A stretch of 64,000 nt of DNA from G963663365 sp963663365 (GCA_963663365.2 CAXXIH010000001.1:496001-560000); one strand, 5' to 3'. Counted from the stretch's first letter, positions 1 to 10,100 are shown. The notes: generated by a model from the sequence alone, not told the origin. Numbers and translations are program-made.

Positions 1-364
1 GCTGCCTAAGAACACACTAATGATTGTCAAAATAACGAAAACGAGGCTGTTATTTGTTCGAAATGATGTTTGTTTTCTCATGTTTATGTCTATCCACCAG
101 GCCAGGAACGGGAAAGCCGCGTTAAATCGCAACTTGCCGAAGTTGAACAGAACCTAGCGTAACACATTTGCATGGCAATACATCCATCAGGTGGGAGGCG
201 ATTCCTCTATGTAATGTGGTATCTGTGTGTAAATCCGAGGAGTCGCCAGTCAGAATGCAAATGCCGCAATCCTCTGAATTTACGAGAAAAACAGTGTAAT
301 TGGGGATTTGACTCTGCTCATCATGGAGCCGAATCATGTATAATATCCGTTTGAGGAAATTTAG
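1..364. other. Left-edge non-coding stretch upstream of the CBS gene
   Basis: No convincing gene is seen on either strand. A minus-strand frame over 122-436 overlaps the start of the CBS gene, has no recognisable domain and is treated as chance. A perfect TATAAT occurs at 339-344, 20 bases before the CBS gene's start. TTGACT at 308-313 is 25 bases upstream of it, too far for a normal sigma-70 pair, so only the -10 element is suggestive. Confidence 0.5.
339..344 (+). promoter_or_regulatory. Possible -10 element for the CBS-domain gene
   Basis: TATAAT lies just upstream of the GAGG ribosome-binding site and ATG of the following gene. No well-spaced -35 box is visible, so this is a weak call based on the -10 match and position alone. 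Confidence 0.3.
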
Positions 365-922
365 ATGGCCATGAAAACAAAAACTGCCAAAGATATCATG
401 ATTCCTCTTAAGGAATATCCACACGTTTCCCTCCATGCTTCACTGGTCGAAGTCATGGAGGTCGTTGCCCACACCAAGATCGACTTTATGGGACGGCAAT
501 CTCTGCCTCGTAGCGTGGTTGTTTATGACGAGGACTACCGGCTATGCGGTATGGCGCGATGCCGGGATATCCTGCGCGGTTTAAGGCCGAATTTCTCACC
601 TACCAGGTCGTCGGATTTCCAAGGAAGAATCTTCGATGTCACCATCGATCCGGATCTCATGGACCTGTCTTTTGAAAGTCTGGCTGACGGTATAGAGGTA
701 CGGGCCAAACGGTGCGTCAGCGATGTCATGATTCCGATAAAAGAGACCGTCGAATTCGACGATAATATCGTCAAGGTGATTCACAAGTTGGTAGAGAATA
801 ACCTCGGCGTTATGCCTGTTATGAAAAATAAAAAAGTCGTTGGCGTTGTGCGTGGCGTAGATGTCTTGCACTTGGTGAGAAAACTCCTGCGCAAAAAAAC
901 AAAAAAGGCCGGCGATAAATAA
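365..922 (+). CDS. CBS-domain pair protein
   Basis: A 185-residue protein made of two CBS motifs (roughly residues 8-75 and 115-178). Each opens with a similar phrase (DIMIPLKE near residue 10 and DVMIPIKE near 119), the usual sign of a Bateman module. CBS pairs bind adenine nucleotides or similar ligands and regulate partner proteins. No catalytic or membrane domain is attached, so this is a stand-alone sensor of unknown partner. The middle (about 76-112) is a variable linker and the tail is lysine-rich. ATG at 365 follows GAGG at 353-356. A second ATG at 371 is possible. The last codons overlap a hairpin that probably ends the convergent operon. Confidence 0.85.
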   Translation: MAMKTKTAKDIMIPLKEYPHVSLHASLVEVMEVVAHTKIDFMGRQSLPRSVVVYDEDYRLCGMARCRDILRGLRPNFSPTRSSDFQGRIFDVTIDPDLMDLSFESLADGIEVRAKRCVSDVMIPIKETVEFDDNIVKVIHKLVENNLGVMPVMKNKKVVGVVRGVDVLHLVRKLLRKKTKKAGDK

Positions 923-947
923 GCGCTTAATGCTGATTCGCCGGCCT
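893..947 (-). terminator. Rho-independent terminator ending the minus-strand operon
   Basis: A perfect 10-bp inverted repeat (906-915, AGGCCGGCGA, with 938-947, TCGCCGGCCT) encloses a 22-base loop. Read on the minus strand it is followed by T-rich sequence (complement of the A-runs at 893-906), the standard layout of an intrinsic terminator. It sits 25 bases past the stop of the methyltransferase gene, and its T-tract lies inside the 3' end of the convergent CBS gene. Confidence 0.8.
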
Positions 948-971
948 GTATATCGTTGTAAGCGATTGCGA

Positions 972-1646
972 TTATTTGATTTTGTAGATCACGGCCATTC
1001 CATCACCCTTCTCGTCGGAACAGCGAATAATGACCATGTCGTAATCCGGGTCGCTTTCCATGGCATCCAGGAAATCTTTCATGGCTTCCGCCGATTTGAT
1101 GACGTTATCAGCCACAATCACCGTTCCCGGCTTAAGCGCCGGAAGAGCGGCTTTGAAATACTTGAAATAGTCTTGCTTCACCGCGTCGATAAAAATGAAG
1201 TCGAATTTGCCTTCGAGTTGTGGGATGACCTTCAACGCATCGCCTTCGACGATTTTGACCGTCTTCTCGAGTCCTGCCTTTTTAATGTTATCCCGGCACT
1301 GTTCGATCATTTTGGGATCGATGTCGATGGTGATGAGCTCTCCGCCAGTCCGTTCAAAAGCAATGCCCATATTCACGGCGCCGAAACCGCTGGCAGAGCC
1401 GACTTCAATGCCGCGTTTGAGATTGGCGCTTTCAATCAGAATGCGCAGCATGGCCGCATCGCCGGGAGTTGTGTTTAATCCGGTGCGTTGGAAGTCATTG
1501 ATGAGTTTCTCACGGAACATTTGAATATCTCCCGGTGACCAGAGTTCATCGATTGATTTTGGGTCGTCAGCATAGAGCTGTATGCAAAAGCAAAATAAAA
1601 GCGGAACAAGCGCAAGCATAGAACTGGTTCTGAATTTGGTCTTCAT
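972..1646 (-). CDS. Exported O-methyltransferase-like protein (class I SAM fold)
   Basis: A 224-residue protein with the class I methyltransferase fold of the caffeoyl-CoA/catechol O-methyltransferase family: motif I EVGSASGFG, the acidic strand LITIDIDP, the VEGDA motif and FIFIDAVK. The chosen ATG (1646) has AAGGAG upstream and begins with a signal peptide (about 23 residues, hydrophobic LALVPLLFCFCIQLYA). A longer frame to 1736 exists but would overlap the previous gene and bury this signal. It is the last gene of the minus-strand run, 37 bases after a Gfo/Idh/MocA gene and just before a terminator. Export is odd because S-adenosylmethionine is cytoplasmic. The substrate is unknown. Confidence 0.8.
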   Translation of the reverse strand: MKTKFRTSSMLALVPLLFCFCIQLYADDPKSIDELWSPGDIQMFREKLINDFQRTGLNTTPGDAAMLRILIESANLKRGIEVGSASGFGAVNMGIAFERTGGELITIDIDPKMIEQCRDNIKKAGLEKTVKIVEGDALKVIPQLEGKFDFIFIDAVKQDYFKYFKAALPALKPGTVIVADNVIKSAEAMKDFLDAMESDPDYDMVIIRCSDEKGDGMAVIYKIK

Positions 1647-1683
1647 GAAGTACTCCTTTGCCTTGACGAATCGGTAATCGAGG

Positions 1684-2943
1684 TTAAACGATTTCTCGTT
1701 TTTCTTTGTCGAAGCGCAACATGCGGCCCTGCTCAATCGACTTTTGGGCCATAATTGCGGCTATGGAATGACCATACCCCGCGTGAACATCCGCGTTGGG
1801 GCGGGCGCCGCTCTTAATACATTCAAGCCAATTGCGCAAATGCGGAACATTGGCGGACCAATGCGGAGTGCCTTCCGGGATGTCGATTTTGATCGGCTCC
1901 TTAATGGCCTTATCTCCACTTCCCCCCTCGCCGGTGGCGGTCAAAGCGCCTGTGTCAAACGTTCCTTGCGTACCTCGGAATTGGACTTCGCTGCCTCCGG
2001 CTGAGTTCCCTAATCGCGAGGTGTAACGCATGATGAAGCCTTTGGGATACATAAATAGGCTTTCCATTGTGTCATAATTTTCGCGGCCTTCTTTCCAGAT
2101 GAGTACGCCGCCCATACCTACTGCGCTTTCAGGCAATGGATCATCCATAAACCAAGGGGCAACATCGATCACATGCGCGCCCAGCAGGCCGGCCAAACCG
2201 ATTGAGTAATCTCGATAAAGATGCCAGCACCGGTAACGGTGAGGATCGAATTGCCGTTTAGGCAGATACATCAGATATTGATCCCAATCGACATCTTCTT
2301 TTTGAACATCCTCAAACGGACGCTTCCAGCTGGGACCGCACCGGTTGTAACTGCATTCGACTTCAGTAATTACTCCCAAAACGCCCGAGCGGACCAAATC
2401 AGCGGCTTCATAGTGAGGAGCGTGGCTGCGCCGTTGTGTGCCGACCTGGCAGATGATCTTATTGGCTTCCACAGCATCGACAGCGGCGTTGGCATCGGTC
2501 ATGTTGGTGGCCATCGGTTTTTCACAATATGCATGTTTGCCTGCCCATGCCGCCTCGGCGAGAATCCGCGAATGAGCGAAATCCGGCGTGGTAATGATTA
2601 CGGCATCGATATCTTTCTGTTCGAGCAAGTCATGGTAACGTGAAAAAAGTTTGGGTTTGGGCCAGTTCTTTTCTTTGGCCAGAGCCTCCATCTTGTCGCG
2701 GGCCGGTTTCCAGACATCACATCCGGCGGCGATTTCGACATTACATTCTTTGCCCAGTTGGTCTTGGACATCTTTCATGAGCGCGGTGCCCCGGCTTCCG
2801 CATCCAATCACTCCAACACGGATTTTATCGTTGGCTCCCAATGCACGCGGCGAAGCAAGCAATCCCGAACCGGCGATCAAACCGGCTGTGCCTGCGATTG
2901 TCTTTCCCATAAAGTCACGCCTATCGGTACGATTTGAAGGCAT
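1684..2943 (-). CDS. Tat-exported Gfo/Idh/MocA family oxidoreductase
   Basis: A 419-residue protein starting with a twin-arginine signal (TDRRDFMGK, then a hydrophobic Ala/Gly stretch, about residues 7-37). The Rossmann nucleotide-binding turn GCGSRG is at 47-52 and the family EKP motif at 141-143, followed by the C-terminal Gfo/Idh/MocA domain with ADFGTP-like and RGTQGTFDT sequences. Family members use NAD(P) to oxidise or reduce sugars, inositols or amino-sugar glycosides. Folded, cofactor-loaded export by Tat explains the signal. It closely resembles the protein at 4279-5529, so the pair are probably duplicates. ATG at 2943 follows GGAG. The substrate cannot be read from sequence. Confidence 0.9.
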   Translation of the reverse strand: MPSNRTDRRDFMGKTIAGTAGLIAGSGLLASPRALGANDKIRVGVIGCGSRGTALMKDVQDQLGKECNVEIAAGCDVWKPARDKMEALAKEKNWPKPKLFSRYHDLLEQKDIDAVIITTPDFAHSRILAEAAWAGKHAYCEKPMATNMTDANAAVDAVEANKIICQVGTQRRSHAPHYEAADLVRSGVLGVITEVECSYNRCGPSWKRPFEDVQKEDVDWDQYLMYLPKRQFDPHRYRCWHLYRDYSIGLAGLLGAHVIDVAPWFMDDPLPESAVGMGGVLIWKEGRENYDTMESLFMYPKGFIMRYTSRLGNSAGGSEVQFRGTQGTFDTGALTATGEGGSGDKAIKEPIKIDIPEGTPHWSANVPHLRNWLECIKSGARPNADVHAGYGHSIAAIMAQKSIEQGRMLRFDKEKREIV

Positions 2944-3043
2944 TGTTTTCTCCTAAAAGGCTTTCTTTGAACAAGAATAGACGGATGTCGGGCGTTAACC
3001 TACTGCGCAATAGATGGAAAACGCCGGAATGATGGGGAGGCGT

Positions 3044-4189
3044 TTATACAATCCAGGACGGTTCCAAGGGCAATTCTACAACATAGACTTGCGAGTGGCC
3101 TGTGCGGTCGCTCGTAAAGGCTGCATAGCGATTGGTCGGACTGAATGAGGGATGAGGGTGCGTCCATTGCGGACCGTACACAGTGTCGGTCTTCATTTCC
3201 ATCCATGACGATTCGGTATCGACATCGCTGGCAGCGGCTCGGGCCGCTGCTTCAAAGTCGGCCTTTTCTGCATACCGGGTTTGGGTCCATTGCGATCCGG
3301 CATTGCTGCTGGACGGGAAACAGATTGTTGCTCTGTGACCTGTTTCAGTATCCAGCAGCTGCAAACCGATATCCGGGTGATTGGTGTCGCATAAAATCTG
3401 CTTCCCATCGCGGCTAGGTGAGATATGCCAGGCATTGAACTCGGCAATGGTTTCAATCTTGCCGGAGGGCATGGCAACGCGGCGGACAGAATAAGGCCAA
3501 TAGGTATAGACAATATCACCTGTTGTTCCCAACCAAGTCTCGTGCACCACATATTCCGCGTTTTCGTGCTGGTGCAGGCATCGTTTCTGTGAACCATCCC
3601 GCCGAATGACATGCATACGGGGGGCGGGATCTTGAGCGTATTCAATCCAATCCGCGTCTGATGGATGAAACTGCGGATGAACGATTGTATGTTTTTGACG
3701 GTAAAGTATTGAATTCGAACTACCGTCTGTCGCTGCAATGGCAATTGCGTTTTCGTTTACAAACCGGGCCGCTGTTACCAACCATTTTCCATCATGAGAA
3801 CAATCGACTTCACCTAAACCGGCGCCGGGAAATTCCGCCACAATACGTTCCGAGAGCGTTTGCATATCGAGAGCCATGATCCGGTCTTCTTGAGTGAAGA
3901 ACAGTATTAAACCGTCCGGTGACAGGCAGCCTGAAAAACTGTTTACGCCGGGAGCATCGGTTAATTGTGTTATTGATCCTTCAGGAAAGTCTGCTTTGTA
4001 AAAGTTGGGGGTACCGCTACGAAAACCGGAAAAGACAATCGCTTTTTCATCCGGCGTGAAAGAACAAGTTAGAAAATAAAGATGATGGTTGATGCTCGGG
4101 TGATTGGTGACCTGCCAAATTTTTGCGCCCGTTCGCTCATCCTGGCTTTGTGTAATTTCGCTTGGGAATTGTCTTCCTTTGGCACTCAT
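3044..4189 (-). CDS. Oligogalacturonate-lyase-like beta-propeller (PL22 type)
   Basis: A 381-residue seven-bladed-propeller protein with no signal peptide, so cytoplasmic. It has TolB/WD-like blade repeats (FTPDEKAIVF, LSPDGLILFF, SHDGKWL, PSRDGKQIL). The C-terminal motif Q341-W-T-H344-P-H346, with H271 in DTNHPD, reproduces the Gln/His/His/His manganese site described for Yersinia oligogalacturonide lyase (family knowledge), with the same Q-x-x-H-x-H spacing. Candidate catalytic His/Arg residues lie at HETW (216) and the RRDG region (196). Such enzymes split short pectin-derived unsaturated oligogalacturonides by beta-elimination. It sits between two Gfo/Idh/MocA genes. A non-catalytic propeller remains possible, but the metal motif argues for a lyase. 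Confidence 0.75.
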   Translation of the reverse strand: MSAKGRQFPSEITQSQDERTGAKIWQVTNHPSINHHLYFLTCSFTPDEKAIVFSGFRSGTPNFYKADFPEGSITQLTDAPGVNSFSGCLSPDGLILFFTQEDRIMALDMQTLSERIVAEFPGAGLGEVDCSHDGKWLVTAARFVNENAIAIAATDGSSNSILYRQKHTIVHPQFHPSDADWIEYAQDPAPRMHVIRRDGSQKRCLHQHENAEYVVHETWLGTTGDIVYTYWPYSVRRVAMPSGKIETIAEFNAWHISPSRDGKQILCDTNHPDIGLQLLDTETGHRATICFPSSSNAGSQWTQTRYAEKADFEAAARAAASDVDTESSWMEMKTDTVYGPQWTHPHPSFSPTNRYAAFTSDRTGHSQVYVVELPLEPSWIV

Positions 4190-4203
4190 GTTTTTATCTC
4201 ACT

Positions 4204-4240
4204 AAAAATCCGGCCCGCGTCGAAATGAAGCGAGCCGGAT
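4204..4240 (-). terminator. Possible intrinsic (partial) terminator within the minus operon
   Basis: A 7-bp stem (ATCCGGC at 4208-4214 with GCCGGAT at 4234-4240) is followed, on the minus strand, by a short T-run (complement of the A's at 4204-4208). It lies between the stop of the upstream Gfo/Idh/MocA gene and the start of the lyase-like gene, so it may attenuate read-through. Confidence 0.5.
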
Positions 4241-4278
4241 GACAACGGATGAATTGATTAACCGATGCAGGCTAATTA

Positions 4279-5529
4279 TTAGACGATAGCCCGCGATTCC
4301 GGGTCGTAACGCACACGGCGTCCTTGGTCTATAGCCGTATGGGCCATAATTGAGCATACCGAGTGAGCAAAGCCGTCACGCACGGTGGCATTGGGCTGTT
4401 TGCCGGAACGGATGCATTCCAGGAAGTTGCGCATATGATCGGTGTCCGGTGCATCGATCTTGCCGACTGCGATCGGCTCTGTGATGGCTTCATTCTTCAT
4501 TCCACCCGCCCCCGTTGCGGTCATTGTGGCGGTATCAAATGTGCCTTTAAGACCCCGGAATTGAGTTTCGGCTTCGCCGGCCGAATTCCCCAAACGGGAG
4601 ACGTAACGGAGAATGAACTCTTTTTCGAACAAATAAGCACATTCCACAGTGTCGTCGTGCTCGCGCTTTTCTTTCCAAACAAGCGTTGCGCCGGTCCCGG
4701 TGGCGCTCAAAGGCAACGGATCGTCCATAAACCAAGTTCCGATATCGATAATATGCGAGCCGAGCAGGCCGACCAAACCGATGGTGTAATCTTTATAAAG
4801 GTGCCAACAACTGAGACGGCACGGATCGAAAGGCCGTCGGGGCAGGTACATTAAGAACTGATCCCAATCGACATCTTCTTCGCGCATATCCGCGTAGGAT
4901 TTGGGGTCGTCCAGCCAACTGGGAACGCAACGATTCCAACAGCATTCAATTTCGGATATCTTTCCCAACACTCCGGATTGAACGATCTCTCTGGCTTTGT
5001 GGAAACGCGGATCGCTACGCCGTTGGGTACCCACCTGGCAAATAATCTTATTCGCTTCGACCGCATCGACGGCCGCTCGGGCGTCGGCCATGTTATTCGC
5101 CATCGGTTTCTCGCAGAATGCATGCTTTCCGGCCCATGCCGCTTCAGTGAGAATACGTGAATGCGCAAAGTCGGGGGTGGCGATGATGACTGCATCGACA
5201 TCTTTCATCGCCAAAATATCGCCATAGCGTTGGCATGTTTTGGGGGCCTTCCCATATATTTCCTTAATCTTCGCCGATAAGACGTTAATAGGTTTTTTCC
5301 AAACATCACAAGCCGCGACAATTTCGGCATTGCTTGCATCCCCTAGCCTGGCCAGGACGCCAGTGAGATATGTTCCGCGTCCGCCGCAGCCGATCACGCC
5401 GATCCGGATTCGGTCATTGGCTCCCAGCACTCGCGGAGGCGCCAGAATCGGCCCGGCCGCAATTGCCCCTGCGGCTCCGGTCACCGTTGCCTTTAGAAAT
5501 GAACGCCGGTTGGGTTGATCTTGATTCAT
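4279..5529 (-). CDS. Tat-exported Gfo/Idh/MocA family oxidoreductase (paralogue)
   Basis: A 416-residue dehydrogenase with the same architecture as the protein at 1684-2943: twin-arginine signal PNRRSFLKA, mature start near residue 37, Rossmann turn GCGGRG at 48-53, EKP motif at 140-142, and a C-terminal domain with FMDDPLP, VWKEKREHDD and RGLKGTFDT stretches shared with its neighbour. A strong GAGGAGG precedes ATG 5529. The two copies flank the oligogalacturonate-lyase-like gene, so they may act on the same or successive sugars in that pathway, for example oxidation/reduction at C3 of a glycoside. That role is inferred from context only. Confidence 0.9.
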   Translation of the reverse strand: MNQDQPNRRSFLKATVTGAAGAIAAGPILAPPRVLGANDRIRIGVIGCGGRGTYLTGVLARLGDASNAEIVAACDVWKKPINVLSAKIKEIYGKAPKTCQRYGDILAMKDVDAVIIATPDFAHSRILTEAAWAGKHAFCEKPMANNMADARAAVDAVEANKIICQVGTQRRSDPRFHKAREIVQSGVLGKISEIECCWNRCVPSWLDDPKSYADMREEDVDWDQFLMYLPRRPFDPCRLSCWHLYKDYTIGLVGLLGSHIIDIGTWFMDDPLPLSATGTGATLVWKEKREHDDTVECAYLFEKEFILRYVSRLGNSAGEAETQFRGLKGTFDTATMTATGAGGMKNEAITEPIAVGKIDAPDTDHMRNFLECIRSGKQPNATVRDGFAHSVCSIMAHTAIDQGRRVRYDPESRAIV

Positions 5530-5711
5530 GGTCTGCCTCCTCGGGATTGGACGGCGTACAAAATTCGATTGCCCGCTTTTATGCGGACTTAGGCCGCCAA
5601 ATAATCACATTGGGCAATCATACTGGATTGACGCTCGGTTGAGAACCGCCTTGATCTGCGCTCGAAATTTGCGCTCTACCAAACAGATTTTCTAATGAAG
5701 CACGGGGGTGT

Positions 5712-7046
5712 TCAGGCAAAGACAGTAGAAACCGCTCCGCTGCGATCCTGCATTCGGCGTAATCCCACAAGATTTAGCATGAGGTGGCGGGGATGGTGGT
5801 AGTTTCCAACACGTGAAAACTCTTTTTTAAAAGTAACCTTGCGGTCAGCGCCGAGATTCCACAAGGCATAGCCATATTTTTGCAGCGGATACTTCTCCAG
5901 CACATAGTCATACATTTGGGTGAAAATTTCCCAGGCCCAGTCTTCTCCAAGATGCTCGACAATCATGAGAGAGCCAATCAAAACTTCTTCTTGCGCCCAC
6001 AACACCTTATCCACTTCCCATGTGTTGTTATTGACATGCTGAAGGTTGCGAAAGACACCGCCATAAACATCATCCCAGGCTACTTCGAAATGCCGCTTGA
6101 AAAGTGCAGCGGCTTTTTCAAACAATGCGCGGTTGCGTCTCCGTACCGCCTCATCCATGACCATCCACAGTGTTTCTATTGCGTGTCCAGTGTAAACCAA
6201 TTGGGCGTATTCATTGTCAGGACGGGAAAAATCATGGTTGATAAGTTCATTCAATAAGCCGAATTCGGAATTGTAATGATGCTCTAAGATGGCATCGATA
6301 CATCGCCGTGAAAGTGCCTCCAAATCCCGGTCCGGACGTATACGGAGCATTTGTGTTGCCACACGAATTAGAACCATCCATACCCCTAAGATCCGTGCGC
6401 CCGGGAATGGCCGGGCATCGCGGCCTAAGTAAGTCTGGCCGATTTGCGGGCGGTAATCGGGTTGCTCGTAGATATCCACACACCGAAAGACGATATCTTT
6501 GGCTCGATCCCAATACGTATGATCCCCGCAGGCTTTTGAAAATTCCGCGTATCCTTCGGCAATAAAAAGATCCCCGTAGATTTCTGAACACTCTGTTACA
6601 ACCGGCTCGCCATCGACCGTGACAACTCGAGGCATCAGCCCGAGTGGGGGGACCGGCTGCAAATGGGCGAGAAAATTGACTGACTTTTGGGCAACGTCGA
6701 AGTATTTTTGCTCTTTGCTCACGTTGTTATAGAGATAGGAATAAACCCAGATACCGCGCCCTTCGTACCAACTGGATTTGTTTGTGGTTATGTTTTTGCC
6801 TTCACGGTCGGTATTGCATAAAAATCCTCCCCGTTCATGATCGATAACATACCGTTCCATGAAGGGAAGAAAATCTTGAAATAGATATTCCTCATACTGC
6901 TTCGCCAATTTCTTTTGCTGAGCCACACCACATGGCGTTTGTTGCGTTGCCTTCTTATCACTTGTCTTCGTGACAGTGTTGCAAGACACTGTTGCCAGGC
7001 CCGCAGCCGAACTGCATGTGATTCCGATAAAATTACGACGTTTCAT
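5712..7046 (-). CDS. AGE-family sugar 2-epimerase-like protein, probably exported
   Basis: A 444-residue (alpha/alpha)6-barrel protein of the N-acylglucosamine 2-epimerase / cellobiose 2-epimerase superfamily. Family landmarks are GRGIW (Arg97), GHAIE (His287, Glu290), DDVYGG, and the terminal NYHHPRHLM that resembles the family's catalytic His region. Start ATG 7046 follows GCGAGG; the frame extends further upstream but without a site. The N-terminus (KRRNFIGITC, then a hydrophobic run ending at SC22) looks like a Tat signal, possibly with a weak lipobox. Family enzymes invert C2 of free sugars or end sugars. It is the first gene of the minus-strand run and is divergent from the heparinase-like gene 62 bases away. 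Confidence 0.8.
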   Translation of the reverse strand: MKRRNFIGITCSSAAGLATVSCNTVTKTSDKKATQQTPCGVAQQKKLAKQYEEYLFQDFLPFMERYVIDHERGGFLCNTDREGKNITTNKSSWYEGRGIWVYSYLYNNVSKEQKYFDVAQKSVNFLAHLQPVPPLGLMPRVVTVDGEPVVTECSEIYGDLFIAEGYAEFSKACGDHTYWDRAKDIVFRCVDIYEQPDYRPQIGQTYLGRDARPFPGARILGVWMVLIRVATQMLRIRPDRDLEALSRRCIDAILEHHYNSEFGLLNELINHDFSRPDNEYAQLVYTGHAIETLWMVMDEAVRRRNRALFEKAAALFKRHFEVAWDDVYGGVFRNLQHVNNNTWEVDKVLWAQEEVLIGSLMIVEHLGEDWAWEIFTQMYDYVLEKYPLQKYGYALWNLGADRKVTFKKEFSRVGNYHHPRHLMLNLVGLRRMQDRSGAVSTVFA

Positions 7047-7108
7047 ATTCGCCTCGCTGCAATGTGGGACATGTCCAAAGCACCAGCCTACCATGGAGAG
7101 AGCCTGCA
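7047..7108. promoter_or_regulatory. Divergent promoter region
   Basis: The 62 bases between the epimerase-like gene (minus) and the heparinase-like gene (plus) must carry start signals for both, unless the minus operon starts inside the neighbour. I see ribosome-binding sites for each but no clear -35/-10 pair. Confidence 0.4.
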
Positions 7109-10100
7109 ATGGAACAACTTCGACAATGGAATATCCGTCTTTCAATTTTATTATGCGCCGCCCTTTCTTTATGTACCGCACAGGCCGAACGTCCCGCTCT
7201 GCTTGATTGTGTTTGGAATGAGGATTTTGAAGATGGGACGGTTAGCGGCTGGTCAAGTTATCCACCGTATCAAGATACGGCCTATGATTTTTCGCTGCTC
7301 TGTGGCTACTACCGTGAGCCGAACAGTCTGCTTGGCTATGTGGCCAGCGGCGAATTCCTCTATCCGCTTGGACTGGCTCCGCCTGAGCAGCCTGAAGGCA
7401 ATCGTTATTATGCCTTGCGGGCGTATCGCCCCAACTCTCTATCGGCGCAACGATTGGGTTTTGCTCATCGCTTTTCGCAATTCGTGTTTGATGACTCATC
7501 CTTGTCATTCGATTATTGGCTCAAACTGACTTCCAGCGAATCTGATTTGCTGGTTGAGTTGGCGGGGGCGGATGGACGCCGTTATCAATATCGAAAGTCC
7601 TCAATGATGCGGGATCGTTGGGAAAAGGTCACGGTTCCATTTTCTGCATTTACTGCTGATGGCGAAAGCCCCAAGCCGGGATTGGAAATACAGGCAATCA
7701 GCATTATGGCTGTGTTGGTCCATGGTGATCCCGCTGTTATGCATCATTTTGCTATTGATAATGTAGAAATGCGATGCCGCCATCGCGCAGGCTTCGAAAT
7801 TAGTAACCCGAAGACTTATGCGTATAAACATTGGGAATTGGCCTTTTGCTCCAAACATTACTATCCGGGTGATGCATTGGAATTGGAGGTGTCTCCGCAG
7901 AGTCCTGTCGAGTCAGTGCATGCCCGTTTGGAGGATTTCTCCGGTCATGTGATAGCCGCGGATTTACCGCTTGGTAAACATGGTAATGGCTGGATGTTAA
8001 ATGGCGATTTTCGTTTCACTGAGAGCCATAAAGCGGGACCGATGTTGCTTGTTATTGAAGGGGAAACACCTGGTGGAGAAATTCTCCAAACTCGAATGCG
8101 TCTTTGGTTTTTCCACCGGCCAGCCGATTTAGGCCATCCCCGGCTTTTTTTTACGGATGCTGATATCGATTCGCTAAAAAAACGTACGACTGAAGAACGC
8201 TACAAACCAATCTGGGATCGGCTGGTCAGGCAGGCGGAAAACGCCCGCGAAGTGGATATTCCCCTCGACGGGCAAATCCAGGATATGCACGCCGACTATC
8301 TTATCTCGGATGTGCCACCGTATTTCGCCGTGCTTCGTACCAATGCGCGTTACATTATGCAAAATGCGATTGTCTACGCCATTGGCGGAGATGAAGAAGC
8401 CGGCAACTATGCCAAAGACGGGTTATTGAAAATGGCTGCCTGGGAACAGTGGGTGCATCCGTGGTTTCGTACTCAAGGCCGAAAAAGCTATTACCCGGTT
8501 GGCATTGCCGCCATGGAACTAGGCATTGCCTACGACCTGCTGCAGCCGATTCTTGAAAATGCCGAAAGATCGCAGATTCGAAGCGGGATCATGCGGAATG
8601 GCATTGTTAATTCTTGGGAAGAGTATTTTGTCGATAATCGTATGCCAACACATACCAGCAATTGGATCAGCCATTGCACGGCCGGGCCGCTGGTTGCCTT
8701 GCTCGCCTTTTATCAAGGATATCTACCGGATGAATTGAGTGAGTTCGGCTTGATGGCCAACGGCGAACCCTATTTTTCAGGCTTAGCGGAAAAGTTCCTG
8801 ACACATTCACTCGCCACGTTCAAATCGGATGGAGGCTATGGCGAAGGATATGGATATCAGAACTTCACGATGTCTACGGCTGGGCCTGCTCTGGCCGCAT
8901 TGAATGAAATCTTTGGTGTCGAAACTCTATCCGAAGAACTCAATATCAATCGCGCCTATCTTTATCCGCTATATATTTCGCACAATGATACAAAATCGCT
9001 TTTGGATATGGGTGATTCATCCGATTCGCGTTCGTCTTCCACCAATTGGGCATGGTTTACCAAACACCACAAGGACCCTGTGTTGAAATGGTTTTATGAC
9101 CAATCACCGGGCAGTGATTTCTCTGATTTCTTATGGCTGGATGACAGCCTGCAATCGGAATCGGCGGAAAGCCTGCCTCCCAACCGGGTGTTTCGGGAAA
9201 AAGGCAATGTTGTGTTGCGCACCGGTTGGACAGATGACGACATTATTTTCAACTTCCGGGCCGGACCGAACTACAACCATACGCATATCGACCAAGGAAC
9301 ATTCCGTTTATGGGGATATGGCGAAGAATTGGCTGCCGAGGCCGGGCCGGGAGGGTATTATACCGATCCGTATTACTGGTCACTGACGATTCAATCGGCG
9401 GGACATAACACCGTTCTAATCGATGATAATCCCGAAAGCCAAGAAATTGGGGATTTTGCCAATGAGACTGTGGCCTTTAACAATCATGCACGGTTAGAAC
9501 GAGCATTGATTACGCCATCTGCGAGCATGCTCCGCGCCGAGCTGGGAATGCTTTATCGGGGATTACTGGATCGATTCTCGCGGACAGTTTATTTCACTCA
9601 ATCGCATTGCCTGGTGTTTTGGGACCGGATTCTTTCGTCCGGCGATAAACACCACTACCAATGGCAGATGTTTCCACCCGACCTGCGCAAATTGCAGATT
9701 GATAAAACTAAGGCTGTCTATACGGGCGAGAATGCCCAACTCATGGCACATGTACTTTCTCCTTCTCATCCAACTTTAAAACTGAAGAATCTTCCCGCTT
9801 CTCAATACGCTCTCAATAAATTCCCCAAGAGTCCGTTCCCTCCGCGTGGTGTTTTGCAGGTGACACATGAAGAGCCCGTGGGGGATCAAGATTTTCTGGT
9901 TGTTTTGGTTCCCAGCCGCATTGGTGGGGAAGAACAGCCCCAACTCAAAACTGTGGCCAAATTGGGATTTTGGAGCGTGCAAATTGATGATGGAAATAAG
10001 AGTGAGTACCTCTATTTTACGGCCGGAAAAGAGATCAAAGCCGAGCTCGAAGCGGATGTCTCGTCCGCTTATTTGGGCCGCACCGAAGACGGACAGGTCA

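Noticed and set aside
308..344. TTGACT plus TATAAT as a full sigma-70 promoter
   Set aside because: The boxes are 25 bases apart; the usual spacing is about 17, so only the -10 match was kept.
122..436. Minus-strand 104-codon frame at the left edge
   Set aside because: Overlaps the start of the CBS gene, no ribosome-binding site or domain seen; low-complexity composition typical of a chance frame.
930..1478. Plus-strand 182-codon frame
   Set aside because: Exactly opposite the methyltransferase gene; its sequence is the shadow of that gene's codon use and has no known motif.
3018..3046. Seven-base inverted repeat AAACGCC / GGCGTTT at the end of the lyase-like gene
   Set aside because: Overlaps the stop codon, stem is short and no T-run follows on the minus strand, so a terminator call is not supported.
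9096..9386. Plus-strand 96-codon frame inside the heparinase-like gene
   Set aside because: Out of frame with a large well-supported gene and without its own start signal.
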